The notes beneath the pieces were generated by a model. It saw nothing but the letters and a program-made list of their open reading frames with translations, was not told the DNA's origin and made no database searches. Made by a program: the position numbers and the translations under genes. A DNA stretch of 64,000 nucleotides from Actinomycetes bacterium (GTDB lineage Bacteria > Actinomycetota > Actinomycetes > Actinomycetales > Dermatophilaceae), in assembly GCA_023420415.1 (NCBI GenBank), contig JAEZWF010000033.1:124001-188000 (forward strand), given 5' to 3'. Positions 53,505 through 62,201 of the stretch are shown here, piece by piece (position 1 is the stretch's first letter; every line of letters begins with the position of its first letter).

Positions 53505-54491
53505 ATGAGCGACAAGACCGACCTGCCAGCCCCGACCACCCCCTATCTCGAGCCCGAGGCCAAGAAGCTGGCCGAGGACACCGACCCGCACCCGCGCATC
53601 TACGAAGTCTCGCCGGAGGAGGGACGCAAGATCCTCAGCGACCTCCAGAGCGGCGAGGGCGTCGAGCGGCCCGAGGTCGACGAGGAGTGGGTCGACGTCG
53701 ACGCGGGCGAGTGGGGCACCGTCCGCACCCGCATCATCAAGCCCAAGGGCGCGACCGGCCCGCTGCCCGTCGTGTTCTACATCCACGGCGCCGGCTGGGT
53801 GTTCGGCGACGACAAGACCCACGACCGGCTCTTCCGTGAGCTCAGCGTCGGCGCGGGCGCGGCCGGTGTCTTCCCGGTCTACGACTGGGCGCCCGAGAAG
53901 GGCTACCCCACCCAGGTCGAGCAGAACTACGCCGTCGGAAAGTGGTTGCAGGAGAACGGATCTGAGCACGGACTCGACACCTCGCGAGTCGTCGTCGCCG
54001 GTGAGTCCGTCGGCGGGTGCATGTCCGCGGTGTTCGCGCAGATGAACAAGGACCGCGGCGGCCTCGACCTCAAGGCGCAGATCCTGCTCTACCCCGTGAC
54101 CGGCCCCGACTTCGACACGCAGTCCTACCACCAGTTCGCCGAGCACTACTACCTCACGCGTGACGGCATGAAGTGGTTCTGGGACGCCTACACCACCGAC
54201 GAGGCCAAGCGCGAGGAGAAGTACGCCTCGCCACTGCGCGCCACCCTCGAGGACCTCAAGGGTCTGCCGCCGGCCCTCGTCATCACCGCCGAGGCCGACG
54301 TCCTGCGCGACGGCGGCGAGCTCTACGCCAACAAGCTGCGTGAGGCCGGCGTCGAGGTCACCGGGGTCCGCATCAGCGGCACCGTCCACGACTTCATGCT
54401 CCTGGACAGCCTGCGCGACACCCCGGCGACCAACGTCGCGCGCAAGCTCTCCGTCGACGCCATCCGCGAGGCCCTCAACCCGCAGGGGTGA
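53505..54491 (+). CDS. Alpha/beta hydrolase, HSL-type esterase
   Basis: 328 residues; GAAAGGAACCCGCC precedes the ATG. The oxyanion motif HGAGWVFGD is near residues 93-101 and the nucleophile elbow GESVGG near 166-171, with Asp in EADVLRDGGELY and His in GTVHDFML, all as in hormone-sensitive-lipase-type carboxylesterases. Cytoplasmic. Two overlapping copies of the GCATACGA-type motif occur just upstream (53471-53489). Natural ester unknown. Confidence 0.92.
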   Translation: MSDKTDLPAPTTPYLEPEAKKLAEDTDPHPRIYEVSPEEGRKILSDLQSGEGVERPEVDEEWVDVDAGEWGTVRTRIIKPKGATGPLPVVFYIHGAGWVFGDDKTHDRLFRELSVGAGAAGVFPVYDWAPEKGYPTQVEQNYAVGKWLQENGSEHGLDTSRVVVAGESVGGCMSAVFAQMNKDRGGLDLKAQILLYPVTGPDFDTQSYHQFAEHYYLTRDGMKWFWDAYTTDEAKREEKYASPLRATLEDLKGLPPALVITAEADVLRDGGELYANKLREAGVEVTGVRISGTVHDFMLLDSLRDTPATNVARKLSVDAIREALNPQG

Positions 54492-54507
54492 GCCTCACTG
54501 CGCGGGT

Positions 54508-54547
54508 GAGCGGGCGGCATACCCACAATGAGGTATGCCGCCCGCTC
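54508..54547. terminator. Inverted pair of the GGTATGCCG motif after the esterase gene
   Basis: Perfect 16-bp arms GAGCGGGCGGCATACC (54508-54523) and GGTATGCCGCCCGCTC (54532-54547) surround an 8-nt loop, 17 bp after the esterase stop. This is a convincing stem-loop terminator formed from two tail-to-tail copies of the dispersed motif. The ATG inside it (54535) is therefore unlikely to be the start of the next gene. Confidence 0.75.
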
Positions 54548-54588
54548 GCGTCGGCGCGCCCGTCACCACCCAGCCCGAGGAGGCCGCG

Positions 54589-55638
54589 ATGACCCCCACC
54601 GCGATGACCCCCACCGCGACCGGCCCCCACGTCGACGCGACCGGTGCGCGCGTCGTCGCCGAGGTCGGCCTGCTCGAGTACGCCGACTGCCAGGTGTCGG
54701 CGATCCACGGGCTGCGCGACATCTTCCGCGTCGCCAGCGAGCACGCCGTCGAGACGGGTGACCCGCCGAGCGTGATCCGGGTCAGCACGTGGAGCGTCAC
54801 CGCGACCGACGACGGCCCGGTCATGGAGTGCACCTCCGACACCCACCCCGACCTCGAGCACCGGCTCAGCCACGTCATCATCCCGCCCAGCCTCGTCGTA
54901 CCCGAGCTCATGAAGTCGGTCGACGCCCTCACCGACTGGCTCGTCGGGCTGCGGTCCGAGGGCACGACCCTGTGTGCGGTGTGCGCGGGGGTGTTCGTCC
55001 TCGCCGAGACGCACCTGCTCGACAGCCGTGACGCGACCACGCACTGGGCGTTCGCCGAGGAGCTGGCCCGCCGTCACCCCGACGTGCGCGTCGACGCGTC
55101 GCGCATGGTCATCGACGACCTCGACATCGTGACCGCCGCGGGCATCCTCGCCTGGGTCGACCTCGGCCTCACCCTCGTCGACCGGATGCTCGGGCCGAGC
55201 GTCATGCTGCACACCGCGCGGTTCGTCCTCGCCGACCCGCCGCGACGCCAGCAGTCGCTCTACCAGGAGTTCACACCCCGACTCCAGCACGGCGACGCCG
55301 ACATCCGCGAGGTGCAGGCCCACCTGCACGCCAACCTGCACGAGCCGCTGTCCGTCGAGGACCTCGCACGCCGTGCGGCGATGCACCCGCGCACCCTCCA
55401 GCGCCGCTTCAAGCAGGCCACCGGACTCACCACGACCGAGTACGTCCAGACCGCGCGCATCGCCAAGGCACGCGAAACCCTTGAGCTGACAACGGATTCG
55501 GTCGCCGAGGTTGCGCGCAGTGTCGGCTACCTCGACGTGTCCAACTTCCGGCGGCTCTTCCAGCGCGCCACCGGAGTGACGCCGTCGGAGTACCGCAACC
55601 GCTTCAGCATCGCGTCACGCGTCAACGAACGGGAGTGA
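54589..55638 (+). CDS. GlxA-type AraC family regulator with DJ-1/PfpI-like sensor domain
   Basis: 349 residues from ATG 54589, preceded by GAGGAGG at 54577-54583; an ATG 18 codons earlier lies inside a terminator stem. The N-terminal class I glutaminase-like domain (VGLLEYADCQVSAIHGLRDIF; TLCAVCAGVFVLAETHLLD with Cys in the elbow) precedes a double helix-turn-helix of AraC type (LARRAAMHPRTLQRRFKQATG; VARSVGYLDVSNFRRLFQRATG). Such proteins are activators responding to small molecules or redox state. Target unknown; the divergent side holds the epimerase operon end. Confidence 0.93.
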   Translation: MTPTAMTPTATGPHVDATGARVVAEVGLLEYADCQVSAIHGLRDIFRVASEHAVETGDPPSVIRVSTWSVTATDDGPVMECTSDTHPDLEHRLSHVIIPPSLVVPELMKSVDALTDWLVGLRSEGTTLCAVCAGVFVLAETHLLDSRDATTHWAFAEELARRHPDVRVDASRMVIDDLDIVTAAGILAWVDLGLTLVDRMLGPSVMLHTARFVLADPPRRQQSLYQEFTPRLQHGDADIREVQAHLHANLHEPLSVEDLARRAAMHPRTLQRRFKQATGLTTTEYVQTARIAKARETLELTTDSVAEVARSVGYLDVSNFRRLFQRATGVTPSEYRNRFSIASRVNERE

Positions 55639-55677
55639 TCGGCGGGCTCACACGGCCGGGACCCACTCTGCCGGGGC

Positions 55678-56598
55678 TCAGTCGGCGAGGATCTGCTCGA
55701 TGCCCTCGCGGTAGGTCGTGACCGGGAAGTCGGGGAAACGGGCCGCGAACTTCGAGCTGTCGAAGATGTTGTCGCCGCGGTAGCGCACCAACAGCTCGAA
55801 CATCTCGTCGAGGGTCGGGTTGAACCGCCGCCCGATCCGGAACACGAACATCGGCAGCACGGTGTAGCCGATCTTGCGACCGGTGACCTTGCTCGCGATG
55901 GCGACGAGCTCGGCATACGTCTTGCGGTTCGGGTCGATCGGCAGGTGCCACGTCTGCCCGTACGCGTCGGGGGTGTTGCCGAGCAGCGCCAGCGCGCGGC
56001 TGGCGTCCGGCGTCCAGATCAGCGACCGCTTCGCCTTGGCGTTGACGGGCACGAATGGCCGCTTGCCGGCCTTGATCCGGTCGAACACCAGCGTGTTCGT
56101 GTAGCTCTTGGTGTTCCCCGGCCCGTAGAACTCCGGCGCGCGACCGATGAGCCCCTCGATGCGTCCGGCGTCCATGGCGTCGAGCAGCATGGTGGCGAGC
56201 TGGCCGCGCACGCGCCCCTTCCGACCGCCCGGTTGGTATGCCGTGTGCTCGGTCTGCGGGGCGGGCGTACCCGGGTACATGTAGGTGTTGTCGAAGAAGA
56301 CGAGCTTGGTGCCGTGCTCGGCGCACGCGTCGATGACGTTGCGCATGATCACCGGGAACTGCCGCTCCCACAGTTCTGAGTTGAGCGGCAGTCCCACTGT
56401 GAGGTAAGCGATTTCGCTGCCGGCGACGGCGCGGCTGGTGGCCTCGGCATCGGTGAGGTCCGCCACCACGAGCTCGTCGGTGTCGTTGACCTTGACCGGC
56501 TTGCGGCTGACGAGACGAATCTCCTTGGTGTGGTTGCGAAACAGCTCGCGCGCGAGCTCGTCGGCGATCGGTCCGCCGGCGCCGAGGATGGTCTGCAT
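55678..56598 (-). CDS. NAD(P)-dependent epimerase/dehydratase (short-chain, extended)
   Basis: 306 residues from ATG 56598 with GGAGAAG upstream. The N-terminal Rossmann motif MQTILGAGGPIADELAREL is slightly unusual, lacking the second Gly pattern of classical members. Catalytic-type residues around DNTYMYPG give the Tyr. It resembles NmrA/epimerase-like reductases acting on sugars or phenolics. Last gene of an operon with the acetoacetate-decarboxylase-fold protein and aldehyde dehydrogenase; 26 bp after the latter. Confidence 0.85.
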   Translation of the reverse strand: MQTILGAGGPIADELARELFRNHTKEIRLVSRKPVKVNDTDELVVADLTDAEATSRAVAGSEIAYLTVGLPLNSELWERQFPVIMRNVIDACAEHGTKLVFFDNTYMYPGTPAPQTEHTAYQPGGRKGRVRGQLATMLLDAMDAGRIEGLIGRAPEFYGPGNTKSYTNTLVFDRIKAGKRPFVPVNAKAKRSLIWTPDASRALALLGNTPDAYGQTWHLPIDPNRKTYAELVAIASKVTGRKIGYTVLPMFVFRIGRRFNPTLDEMFELLVRYRGDNIFDSSKFAARFPDFPVTTYREGIEQILAD

Positions 56599-56624
56599 GG
56601 TCTTCTTCTCCTGGTGGTTCGTGG

Positions 56625-58202
56625 TCACTTGATGCCGGGCAGGTTCTTCAACCGCTTGAGGGCGATCGTGGCGAGACGGGCATAGAGGCCGGGCTTCACC
56701 CCGTCAGGGACGCCGACGGGTATGCCGCGCTCGACCGCGATCGTCTGGGACTCGGTGTACTTCAGGATGCCGTGCTCGCCGTGTCGCCGCCCGAGGCCCG
56801 ACGCCTTCATCCCACCCATGGGGGCGTCCATGGAACCCCACGCCGCGGCATACGCGTCATTGACGTTGACGGTGCCGGCCTCCAGGCGAGCCGCGACGGC
56901 GCGTCCGCGGGCCTCGTCGGAGGTCCAGACGCTGAAGTTCAGGCCGTACTCGCTGTCGTTGGCACGCGCGATCGCCTCCTCGTCGTCGGCAACGCGGTAG
57001 ACGCTGACCACAGGCCCGAACGTCTCGTGCGCGAAGACCTCCATCGTCTCGTCGACGTCGGTGAGGATCGTCGGCTCGTAGAAGAACGGGCCGAGCTCGG
57101 GGCGGGCCCGCCCGCCGGCCAGGATCGTCGCACCCTTGGCGCGAGCGTCGTCGACGTGCCGTTCGACCGTTGCGAGCTGCTTGGCGGAGATGAGCGAACC
57201 CATGTCGCCGGAGTAGTCGACCCCGGCGGACAGGGTCATCGCCCGCGCCGCCGTGGCGAACTTCGTCGTGAACTCGTCCCACAGGGCATCCGGCACGTAG
57301 ATGCGCTCCATCGAGATGCACAGCTGCCCGGTGTTGGAGAAGCTCGCCCGGACCGCGCCGGAGACGGCCTTGTCGACGTCCGCGTCCTCGAGCACGAGCA
57401 GCGCGTTCTTGCCGCCGAGCTCCATCGAGCTCTCGATGAGCCGCTCGCCGGCCTGGGCCGCGACCGTCCGCCCGACCGCGGTGGAGCCGGTGAACATGAG
57501 GAAGTCCGAGCTGTCGATGATCGGCTTGCCGAGCTCGGCGCCGGAGCCGGTGACGACCTGCACGAGACCTGGCTCCATGCCGGCCTCCTCGAGCAGGTCG
57601 ACGGCCCACAGGGCGGTGAAGGGGGTCTGCGCGTCCGGCTTGGTGAGGACGGCGTTGCCCGCGACGATCGCCGGGAGGGCGTCACTGATGCCCAGGGTGA
57701 GGGGGTAGTTCCACGGCGAGATCACCCCGACGAGCCCCTTCGGGTGGTGCAGCTCCCAGACGCGGGTCAGGCCCGGCTGGGCGCCCTGGCGGCGCTTCGG
57801 CCGCAGGTAGTCCGGCGCCGTGTGCGCGTAGTAGCGGGCGTTGAGCGAGGCGTCCATGATCTCCTCGAAGGCGTGGCGGCGGGCCTTCCCGTTCTCGAGC
57901 TGGATCAGGTCGAGCGCCTCGTCCTGGCGGTTCAGCACGAGGTCGTGGAAACGCATCAGCATGGCTGCGCGGTCCTTGACCGGCCTTCTCGCCCAAGCCT
58001 TCTGCGCGGCCCGAGCACGGGCCGCTGCGGCGGCGACGTCGTCGGCAGTGCTGCGCGGGACGGTGCCCAGCACCTTACCGGTCAGGGCGTTCGTGACCTC
58101 TTGGGTGGAGGTGGGGTCGGCGACGACGACGCGGCTGCTGAGGCGCTGCAGCCGGTCGGTGTCGATCCTCGGAGTGAGCTGGTGGTTGGTGACGGTGGTC
58201 AT
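56625..58202 (-). CDS. Aldehyde dehydrogenase, succinate-semialdehyde dehydrogenase type (GabD2-like)
   Basis: 525 residues. The catalytic Glu261 (MELGGKNALLVL) and Cys295 (FSNTGQLCISMER) are both present, and the NAD(P) site is in ISPWNYPLTLGISDALPA. The N-terminal 40 residues resemble actinobacterial GabD2. It oxidises an aldehyde to an acid. Second gene of the TetR-flanked operon, 43 bp after the decarboxylase-fold gene. The true aldehyde is unknown. Confidence 0.92.
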   Translation of the reverse strand: MTTVTNHQLTPRIDTDRLQRLSSRVVVADPTSTQEVTNALTGKVLGTVPRSTADDVAAAAARARAAQKAWARRPVKDRAAMLMRFHDLVLNRQDEALDLIQLENGKARRHAFEEIMDASLNARYYAHTAPDYLRPKRRQGAQPGLTRVWELHHPKGLVGVISPWNYPLTLGISDALPAIVAGNAVLTKPDAQTPFTALWAVDLLEEAGMEPGLVQVVTGSGAELGKPIIDSSDFLMFTGSTAVGRTVAAQAGERLIESSMELGGKNALLVLEDADVDKAVSGAVRASFSNTGQLCISMERIYVPDALWDEFTTKFATAARAMTLSAGVDYSGDMGSLISAKQLATVERHVDDARAKGATILAGGRARPELGPFFYEPTILTDVDETMEVFAHETFGPVVSVYRVADDEEAIARANDSEYGLNFSVWTSDEARGRAVAARLEAGTVNVNDAYAAAWGSMDAPMGGMKASGLGRRHGEHGILKYTESQTIAVERGIPVGVPDGVKPGLYARLATIALKRLKNLPGIK

Positions 58203-58245
58203 GGGGGAGTTCTCCCGGTGGTCGAATCTCAGGTCTGGTGGAGGT

Positions 58246-59175
58246 TCAGAGGGACAGCACCCGCGGCATGTGCAGCGCGAGCTGGCCCGAGGTCATGACG
58301 TCGAACATGAGGTTGCGCACGGGGCGAAGCGAGCGGACATCGTCGGAGAGCCGGCCGGTGCCGAGGCGGAGCTTGACGTCGCGGGGCAGGAAGCGGGTCC
58401 CGGAGGCCAGGGCGTTCGTCTGGTTGAAGGTGGAGTGCCAGCCGCCGTCGTAGTGGGTGTAGGAGGTGAGTGCGGAGACGGCGTCGCCGGAGCGGTGCTG
58501 CTTCTGCGCCGGGGTCGGTGCGGCCAGCTCGAGGTCGAGCCCGCCGTCGTCGTTCGCGACGCGGCCGTAGGTGGTCGTCGGCGTGATGTCGACGTCGATG
58601 TCGGTCACCCACTTCGGGAAGCCGTAGCCGTCGAAGCCGCGGACCTGGGCGATCTGCGTGTTCACGGGCAGCGAGAGCACGTAGGAGTCGAGGTGCTTGT
58701 TCTTGAGGGCGGCGAGCAGGTCCACGGGGCCGAGCCCGCCGTGGTGTGGCGGCCGGACCGCGATCCCCACCGCGGCCTCGTTGTAGGCGTCGATGTCGGC
58801 GACGTCGTAGCGAAAGAGGATGACCGAGGCGAGGCCGAATCCCGGTGCGATCTCGAGCGGGTCGAGCTCGTCCGGCAGGCGCCGGCGCAGGTTGCGGGTC
58901 GGAGCGACCATCGTCAGCCGGGCGTTGGACATCGCGTAGTAGAAGTTGGGGGTGAAGGTGGGTCCGATGTTCGACTGGACCTCGGTCTTGGGCTGGTCGC
59001 GGAACCAGCCCACGCCTGCGACGCGCGGGTCACGTCCCACCTCGTCGAGGTCGGTCTGCATCCGGTAGCGGTCGTACAGCCCACCCTGGGGCACGCTCAC
59101 CGTGCGCTTGCCCAGGGTCACCTCAACGGTGTCGTTGCCGGTCTGGCCCTGCGTCGTGTCCTGTGGGTTCGTCAT
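58246..59175 (-). CDS. Acetoacetate decarboxylase-fold protein
   Basis: 309 residues from ATG 59175 with AAGGAG 9 bp upstream. The segment RGFDGYGFPKWVTDIDV matches the region with the Schiff-base Lys of acetoacetate decarboxylase (GYPK), and the body FNQTNALASGTRFLPRDVKLRLG fits the fold. It is longer than the classical enzyme and belongs to a wider family whose members act on other keto or unsaturated acids. First gene of the operon, divergent from tetR. Confidence 0.8.
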   Translation of the reverse strand: MTNPQDTTQGQTGNDTVEVTLGKRTVSVPQGGLYDRYRMQTDLDEVGRDPRVAGVGWFRDQPKTEVQSNIGPTFTPNFYYAMSNARLTMVAPTRNLRRRLPDELDPLEIAPGFGLASVILFRYDVADIDAYNEAAVGIAVRPPHHGGLGPVDLLAALKNKHLDSYVLSLPVNTQIAQVRGFDGYGFPKWVTDIDVDITPTTTYGRVANDDGGLDLELAAPTPAQKQHRSGDAVSALTSYTHYDGGWHSTFNQTNALASGTRFLPRDVKLRLGTGRLSDDVRSLRPVRNLMFDVMTSGQLALHMPRVLSL

Positions 59176-59229
59176 GTCCCCAGCTCCTTCGTCTCCCGTG
59201 GTCGGCGCCTGCCGCCGGCAGGTCTTCGG

Positions 59230-59252
59230 TAATGTTGACATTGCTAACATAG
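59230..59252. promoter_or_regulatory. Candidate TetR operator in the divergent gap
   Basis: ATGTT (59232-59236) and AACAT (59246-59250) lie in inverted order within TAATGTTGACATTGCTAACA, an AT-rich island just upstream of the decarboxylase-fold gene. TetR regulators typically bind such sites between divergent genes. Closer to tetR, TCCTGACAGTGC is exactly duplicated in tandem (59343-59366), also possibly regulatory. Confidence 0.5.
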
Positions 59253-59378
59253 ACCCATCCGCGAAGAATTCCCGCGGTGATGTGGCGCTGGTCTCAGCCT
59301 CGGGTGCGGAACTGCGACGCTATGATGTGAGCAGGGCTTACTTCCTGACAGTGCTCCTGACAGTGCAAGGACTGATGC

Positions 59379-59957
59379 ATGACAGCCACGGCTGCTCGTT
59401 CGACCTACCACCACGGTGACCTCCGTGCCGCCCTGCTCGTCGCCGCGGGCGAGCTGCTCGAGGAGGACAAGCCCCTCTCCCTGCGCGAGCTGGCCCGTCG
59501 GGCCGGGGTGTCACCGACCGCGCCCTACCGCCACTTCGCCGACAAGGACGCCCTTGAGTCTGCGCTCGCCGTGCAAGGACTGCGCGACCTGTTCGACGAC
59601 CTGACGTCGGGCAGGCCTGCCCCCACAACCGCCAAGGACGTCACCGAGCTCGGTGTCCGCTACGTCCGTTTCGCCCTGCGGCGGCCAGCCCTCTTCAAGC
59701 TGATGTTCGGCAGGGAGTGCGACGACCAGGACGATGCTCGGGTCCGCGCCTCGTCCGCCCTGCACGAGTACCTCGCCGACGTCATGGCACGGGTCTTCCC
59801 ACAGGCGAATGCCGACGACCTCGCCACCGCGGGCTGGGCCCTGGCGCACGGACTGGCCTTCCTCCACCTCGACGGCAAGCTGTCGAACGACAAGCCGCGG
59901 ACCGTCGACAAGCGGGTGCGGGCGGCATTCACCGCAGTCCTGCCCACCACCGGCTGA
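59379..59957 (+). CDS. TetR family transcriptional regulator
   Basis: 192 residues. The N-terminal helix-turn-helix is complete (HGDLRAALLVAAGELLEED ... LRELARRAGVSPTAPYRHFADKDALE) and the C-terminal domain resembles the TetR_C_33/WHG type (VRFALRRPALFKLMFGRE). Divergent from the decarboxylase/aldehyde dehydrogenase/epimerase operon, its likely target. CAAGGA lies 8 bp before the ATG. It ends 24 bp before the DJ-1 family gene, which may be co-transcribed. Confidence 0.93.
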   Translation: MTATAARSTYHHGDLRAALLVAAGELLEEDKPLSLRELARRAGVSPTAPYRHFADKDALESALAVQGLRDLFDDLTSGRPAPTTAKDVTELGVRYVRFALRRPALFKLMFGRECDDQDDARVRASSALHEYLADVMARVFPQANADDLATAGWALAHGLAFLHLDGKLSNDKPRTVDKRVRAAFTAVLPTTG

Positions 59958-59981
59958 GCCACCGACCAAAGGAGAGAACCC

Positions 59982-60668
59982 ATGACCAAGCGCATCCTCG
60001 TCGTCGTCACCAACGTCGGCCACTACGAGGTCGACCCATCCCACCCCACCGGCCTGTGGCTCTCCGAGCTCACCCATGCCTGGGACATCTTCGACGAGCA
60101 CGGCTTCGAGCAGACGATCGTGAGCCCGGCCGGTGGCCGCTCCCCGCTCGAGCCGCGCTCACTGAAGTTCCCGAACTACGACAAGTCCGCCAAGGCCTGG
60201 CACGACGACCCGGCACGCATGGCCCTGCTCGAGACCACGAAGGCGCCGCACGAGGTCAACGCCGCCGACTACGACGCGATCTACTTCACCGGTGGCCACG
60301 CCGTGATGTTCGACTTCCCCGGCAGTGAGGGCCTGCAGCAGATCACCCGCGAGATCTTCGAGCGGGGTGGGGTGGTCGGCGCGGTCTGCCACGGCTACTG
60401 CGGCCTGCGTGACACCAAGCTCTCGAACGGCGACTACCTCGTGGCCGGTCGCAACCTCACCGGCTTCTCGTGGCGCGAGGAGGTGCTGGCTCGCGTCGAC
60501 AAGCTCGTCCCCTACAACATCGAGGAGGAGATCCAGGAGCGCGGCGCCAACTACTCCAAGGCGCTGCTGCCCTTCGTGTCCAATGCCGTCGTCGACGGCA
60601 ACCTGGTGACCGGTCAGAACCCGGGGTCGGCCAAGGAGACCGCCACCAAGGTCGCTGCACTGCTCTGA
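59982..60668 (+). CDS. DJ-1/PfpI family protein (Hsp31-like)
   Basis: 228 residues. The nucleophile elbow is GAVCHGYCGL near residues 135-144 with the Cys of the family, and the acidic partner is in ASPAGG-like IVSPAGGRSPLEP. The N-terminus ILVVVTNVGHYEVD...HPTGLWLSEL is characteristic of Hsp31/YajL-like class I amidotransferase-fold proteins that handle glyoxal-type stress or act as deglycases/chaperones. AAAGGAGAGAACCC before the ATG; same operon as tetR by spacing. Confidence 0.93.
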   Translation: MTKRILVVVTNVGHYEVDPSHPTGLWLSELTHAWDIFDEHGFEQTIVSPAGGRSPLEPRSLKFPNYDKSAKAWHDDPARMALLETTKAPHEVNAADYDAIYFTGGHAVMFDFPGSEGLQQITREIFERGGVVGAVCHGYCGLRDTKLSNGDYLVAGRNLTGFSWREEVLARVDKLVPYNIEEEIQERGANYSKALLPFVSNAVVDGNLVTGQNPGSAKETATKVAALL

Positions 60669-60770
60669 TCACGCGTCCAGCTGCCGAGATCAGGACAGCG
60701 CACTGTGCTACAGACCTTCTCGGGATAGTGTCGCCCCGCCTCTTCCCCTCGGACGCAAGGACAAAGACAG

Positions 60771-61232
60771 ATGTCGTATGCCGTGGACTTCACCGACGTC
60801 TCCACCATCGGCCTCGAGTCGTCGCCCGTCGCGGACGCACTTGCGGGCCTGCGGGCGAACGAGGCGCGCTACTTCAAGAACAAGTACGACGTGACCTTCA
60901 CGACGGAGCCGGCCGCCGAGGCGAAGGAGATCGTCGACTGGGTCGCCAAGGTGCTCAAGGAGGAGCGGGACATCGTCATCTCCTCGCCGGCGCTCGAGGC
61001 CACCGAGCTGCACGTCGACGGCATCCGCTGGGCGCACGTCTTCTACGAGAGCGGGCTCGCGGTCAACGTCCTGTACACGCTCGACGACAGCGGCAAGCGC
61101 GCCGTCGGCTTCAAGCTGTCCGAAGGCATGGAGGTGCCGGAGGAGCTGAGCGGCTTCAAGTTCGCCCGGCAGAAGTCCAAGCTAGCCGGCACGATCCGCG
61201 GCTCCTACTTCGTCATCAAGGGTGAGCACTGA
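60771..61232 (+). CDS. Uncharacterised conserved-looking protein
   Basis: 153 residues, GCAAGGACAAAGACAG before the ATG. I do not recognise the family. It is an alpha/beta protein with two Trp-containing segments (IVDWVAKVL, GIRWAHVFYESGL) and a basic C-terminus (KFARQKSKLAGTIRGSYFVIKG). No signal peptide or membrane helix. Codon use is normal for the window, so it is a real gene. It overlaps the GNAT remnant by 11 bp. Confidence 0.7.
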   Translation: MSYAVDFTDVSTIGLESSPVADALAGLRANEARYFKNKYDVTFTTEPAAEAKEIVDWVAKVLKEERDIVISSPALEATELHVDGIRWAHVFYESGLAVNVLYTLDDSGKRAVGFKLSEGMEVPEELSGFKFARQKSKLAGTIRGSYFVIKGEH

Positions 61233-61548
61233 GCGGCCACGCGGTTCGGCGTTGACGCCGGGACAAGGCCTCGGCACCGAGCTGCGGCACGGCATACTCA
61301 GCCTCGCGTTCGACCACCTCCGGGCGCTCGACGCCACCACCGGCGTCTTTCAGGACAACCATGCGTCCCAAGGGGTTTCGCGCAAGCTGGGCTATGAGCC
61401 CGACGGCATCACCCGTGACCGGCGCGGCGACGAGTGGCTCGTCTCCGACCGGCTGCGCCTCACCAAGGACCGGTGGAACGCCCGCACCGAACGGCTCGAC
61501 ATCACCGTGACCGGCCTCGACGAGGAGAGTCGCACCCTCTTCGGGTGA
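61222..61548 (+). pseudogene. C-terminal half of a GNAT acetyltransferase
   Basis: 108 residues. GLGTELRHGILSLAFDHL and FQDNHASQGVSRKLGYEPDG match motifs A and B of RimJ-type GNAT acetyltransferases, where the first is normally at residue about 100 of 190-200. The N-terminal half is missing and the frame is replaced by the end of the upstream gene. It is probably a remnant; alternatively the short start at GTG 61222 makes an inactive protein. Confidence 0.65.
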
Positions 61549-61557
61549 GGGGCCGGC

Positions 61558-62154
61558 TCACACCGGCGCGAGCGGAGTGGGTATGCCGTCCGGCAGAGTC
61601 ACGCGTATCGGCTCGCCCGGCCGCACCTCACCACCGGCCTCGACCACGGCCATCACGCCGGCCTTGCGGATGTAGGGAACCCGCGTGATGTCGGGCGAGG
61701 CCCTCGAGGGCGCCGGCTCGTCGGTGGGGGTGCCGTCCCCGCGGGACAGCACGACCTTGAGCAGCCCGGGTCGGAAGTTGTTGATCTGCACGCACGGGTT
61801 GCGCAGCCCGGTCAGTCGCACGACCGCCTCGTCTCCGAGGCGCAGCAGCGTGTTGGTCGGCAGGGACAACAGGTTGACTCCGGCGGTGAGGACGTTCTCG
61901 CCGAGGTCGCCGGGCGCCAGCTCGTAGCCCAGTGCCCGGGCCTCGTCGAACAGCTCGGCGTGGATGAGGTGCACCTGCCGCAGGTTCGGCTGGTTGGGGT
62001 CGCGCCGGACCCGGGACCGGTGCTGCACCAGCGTGCCGGCGTGCGCGTCACCCATGACGCCGAGCCCGGGGACCAGCGTGATCGAGTCCACCGGCACCTT
62101 GGAGAACCGGTGGGTCTGGTCCCGGCTGACGGCGGCGACACGGGGGGTGGGCAC
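61558..62154 (-). CDS. MOSC domain protein
   Basis: 198 residues from GTG 62154 (GGGAG 6 bp upstream; GTG 62169 is an alternative). MOSC domains transfer sulfur or bind molybdopterin-type ligands. The family pattern is PGDLGENVLTAGVNLLSLPTNTLLRLGDEAVVRLTGLRNPCVQINNF, with the conserved Cys in RNPC. Stand-alone MOSC proteins of this size may act with a molybdenum enzyme or sulfur-transfer partner; none is nearby. It ends 9 bp from the convergent GNAT remnant. Confidence 0.88.
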   Translation of the reverse strand: MPTPRVAAVSRDQTHRFSKVPVDSITLVPGLGVMGDAHAGTLVQHRSRVRRDPNQPNLRQVHLIHAELFDEARALGYELAPGDLGENVLTAGVNLLSLPTNTLLRLGDEAVVRLTGLRNPCVQINNFRPGLLKVVLSRGDGTPTDEPAPSRASPDITRVPYIRKAGVMAVVEAGGEVRPGEPIRVTLPDGIPTPLAPV

Positions 62155-62201
62155 ACGGCATACTCCCACGGCCGCAACGGAACCCGACGAGACGGGCGAG
62201 G

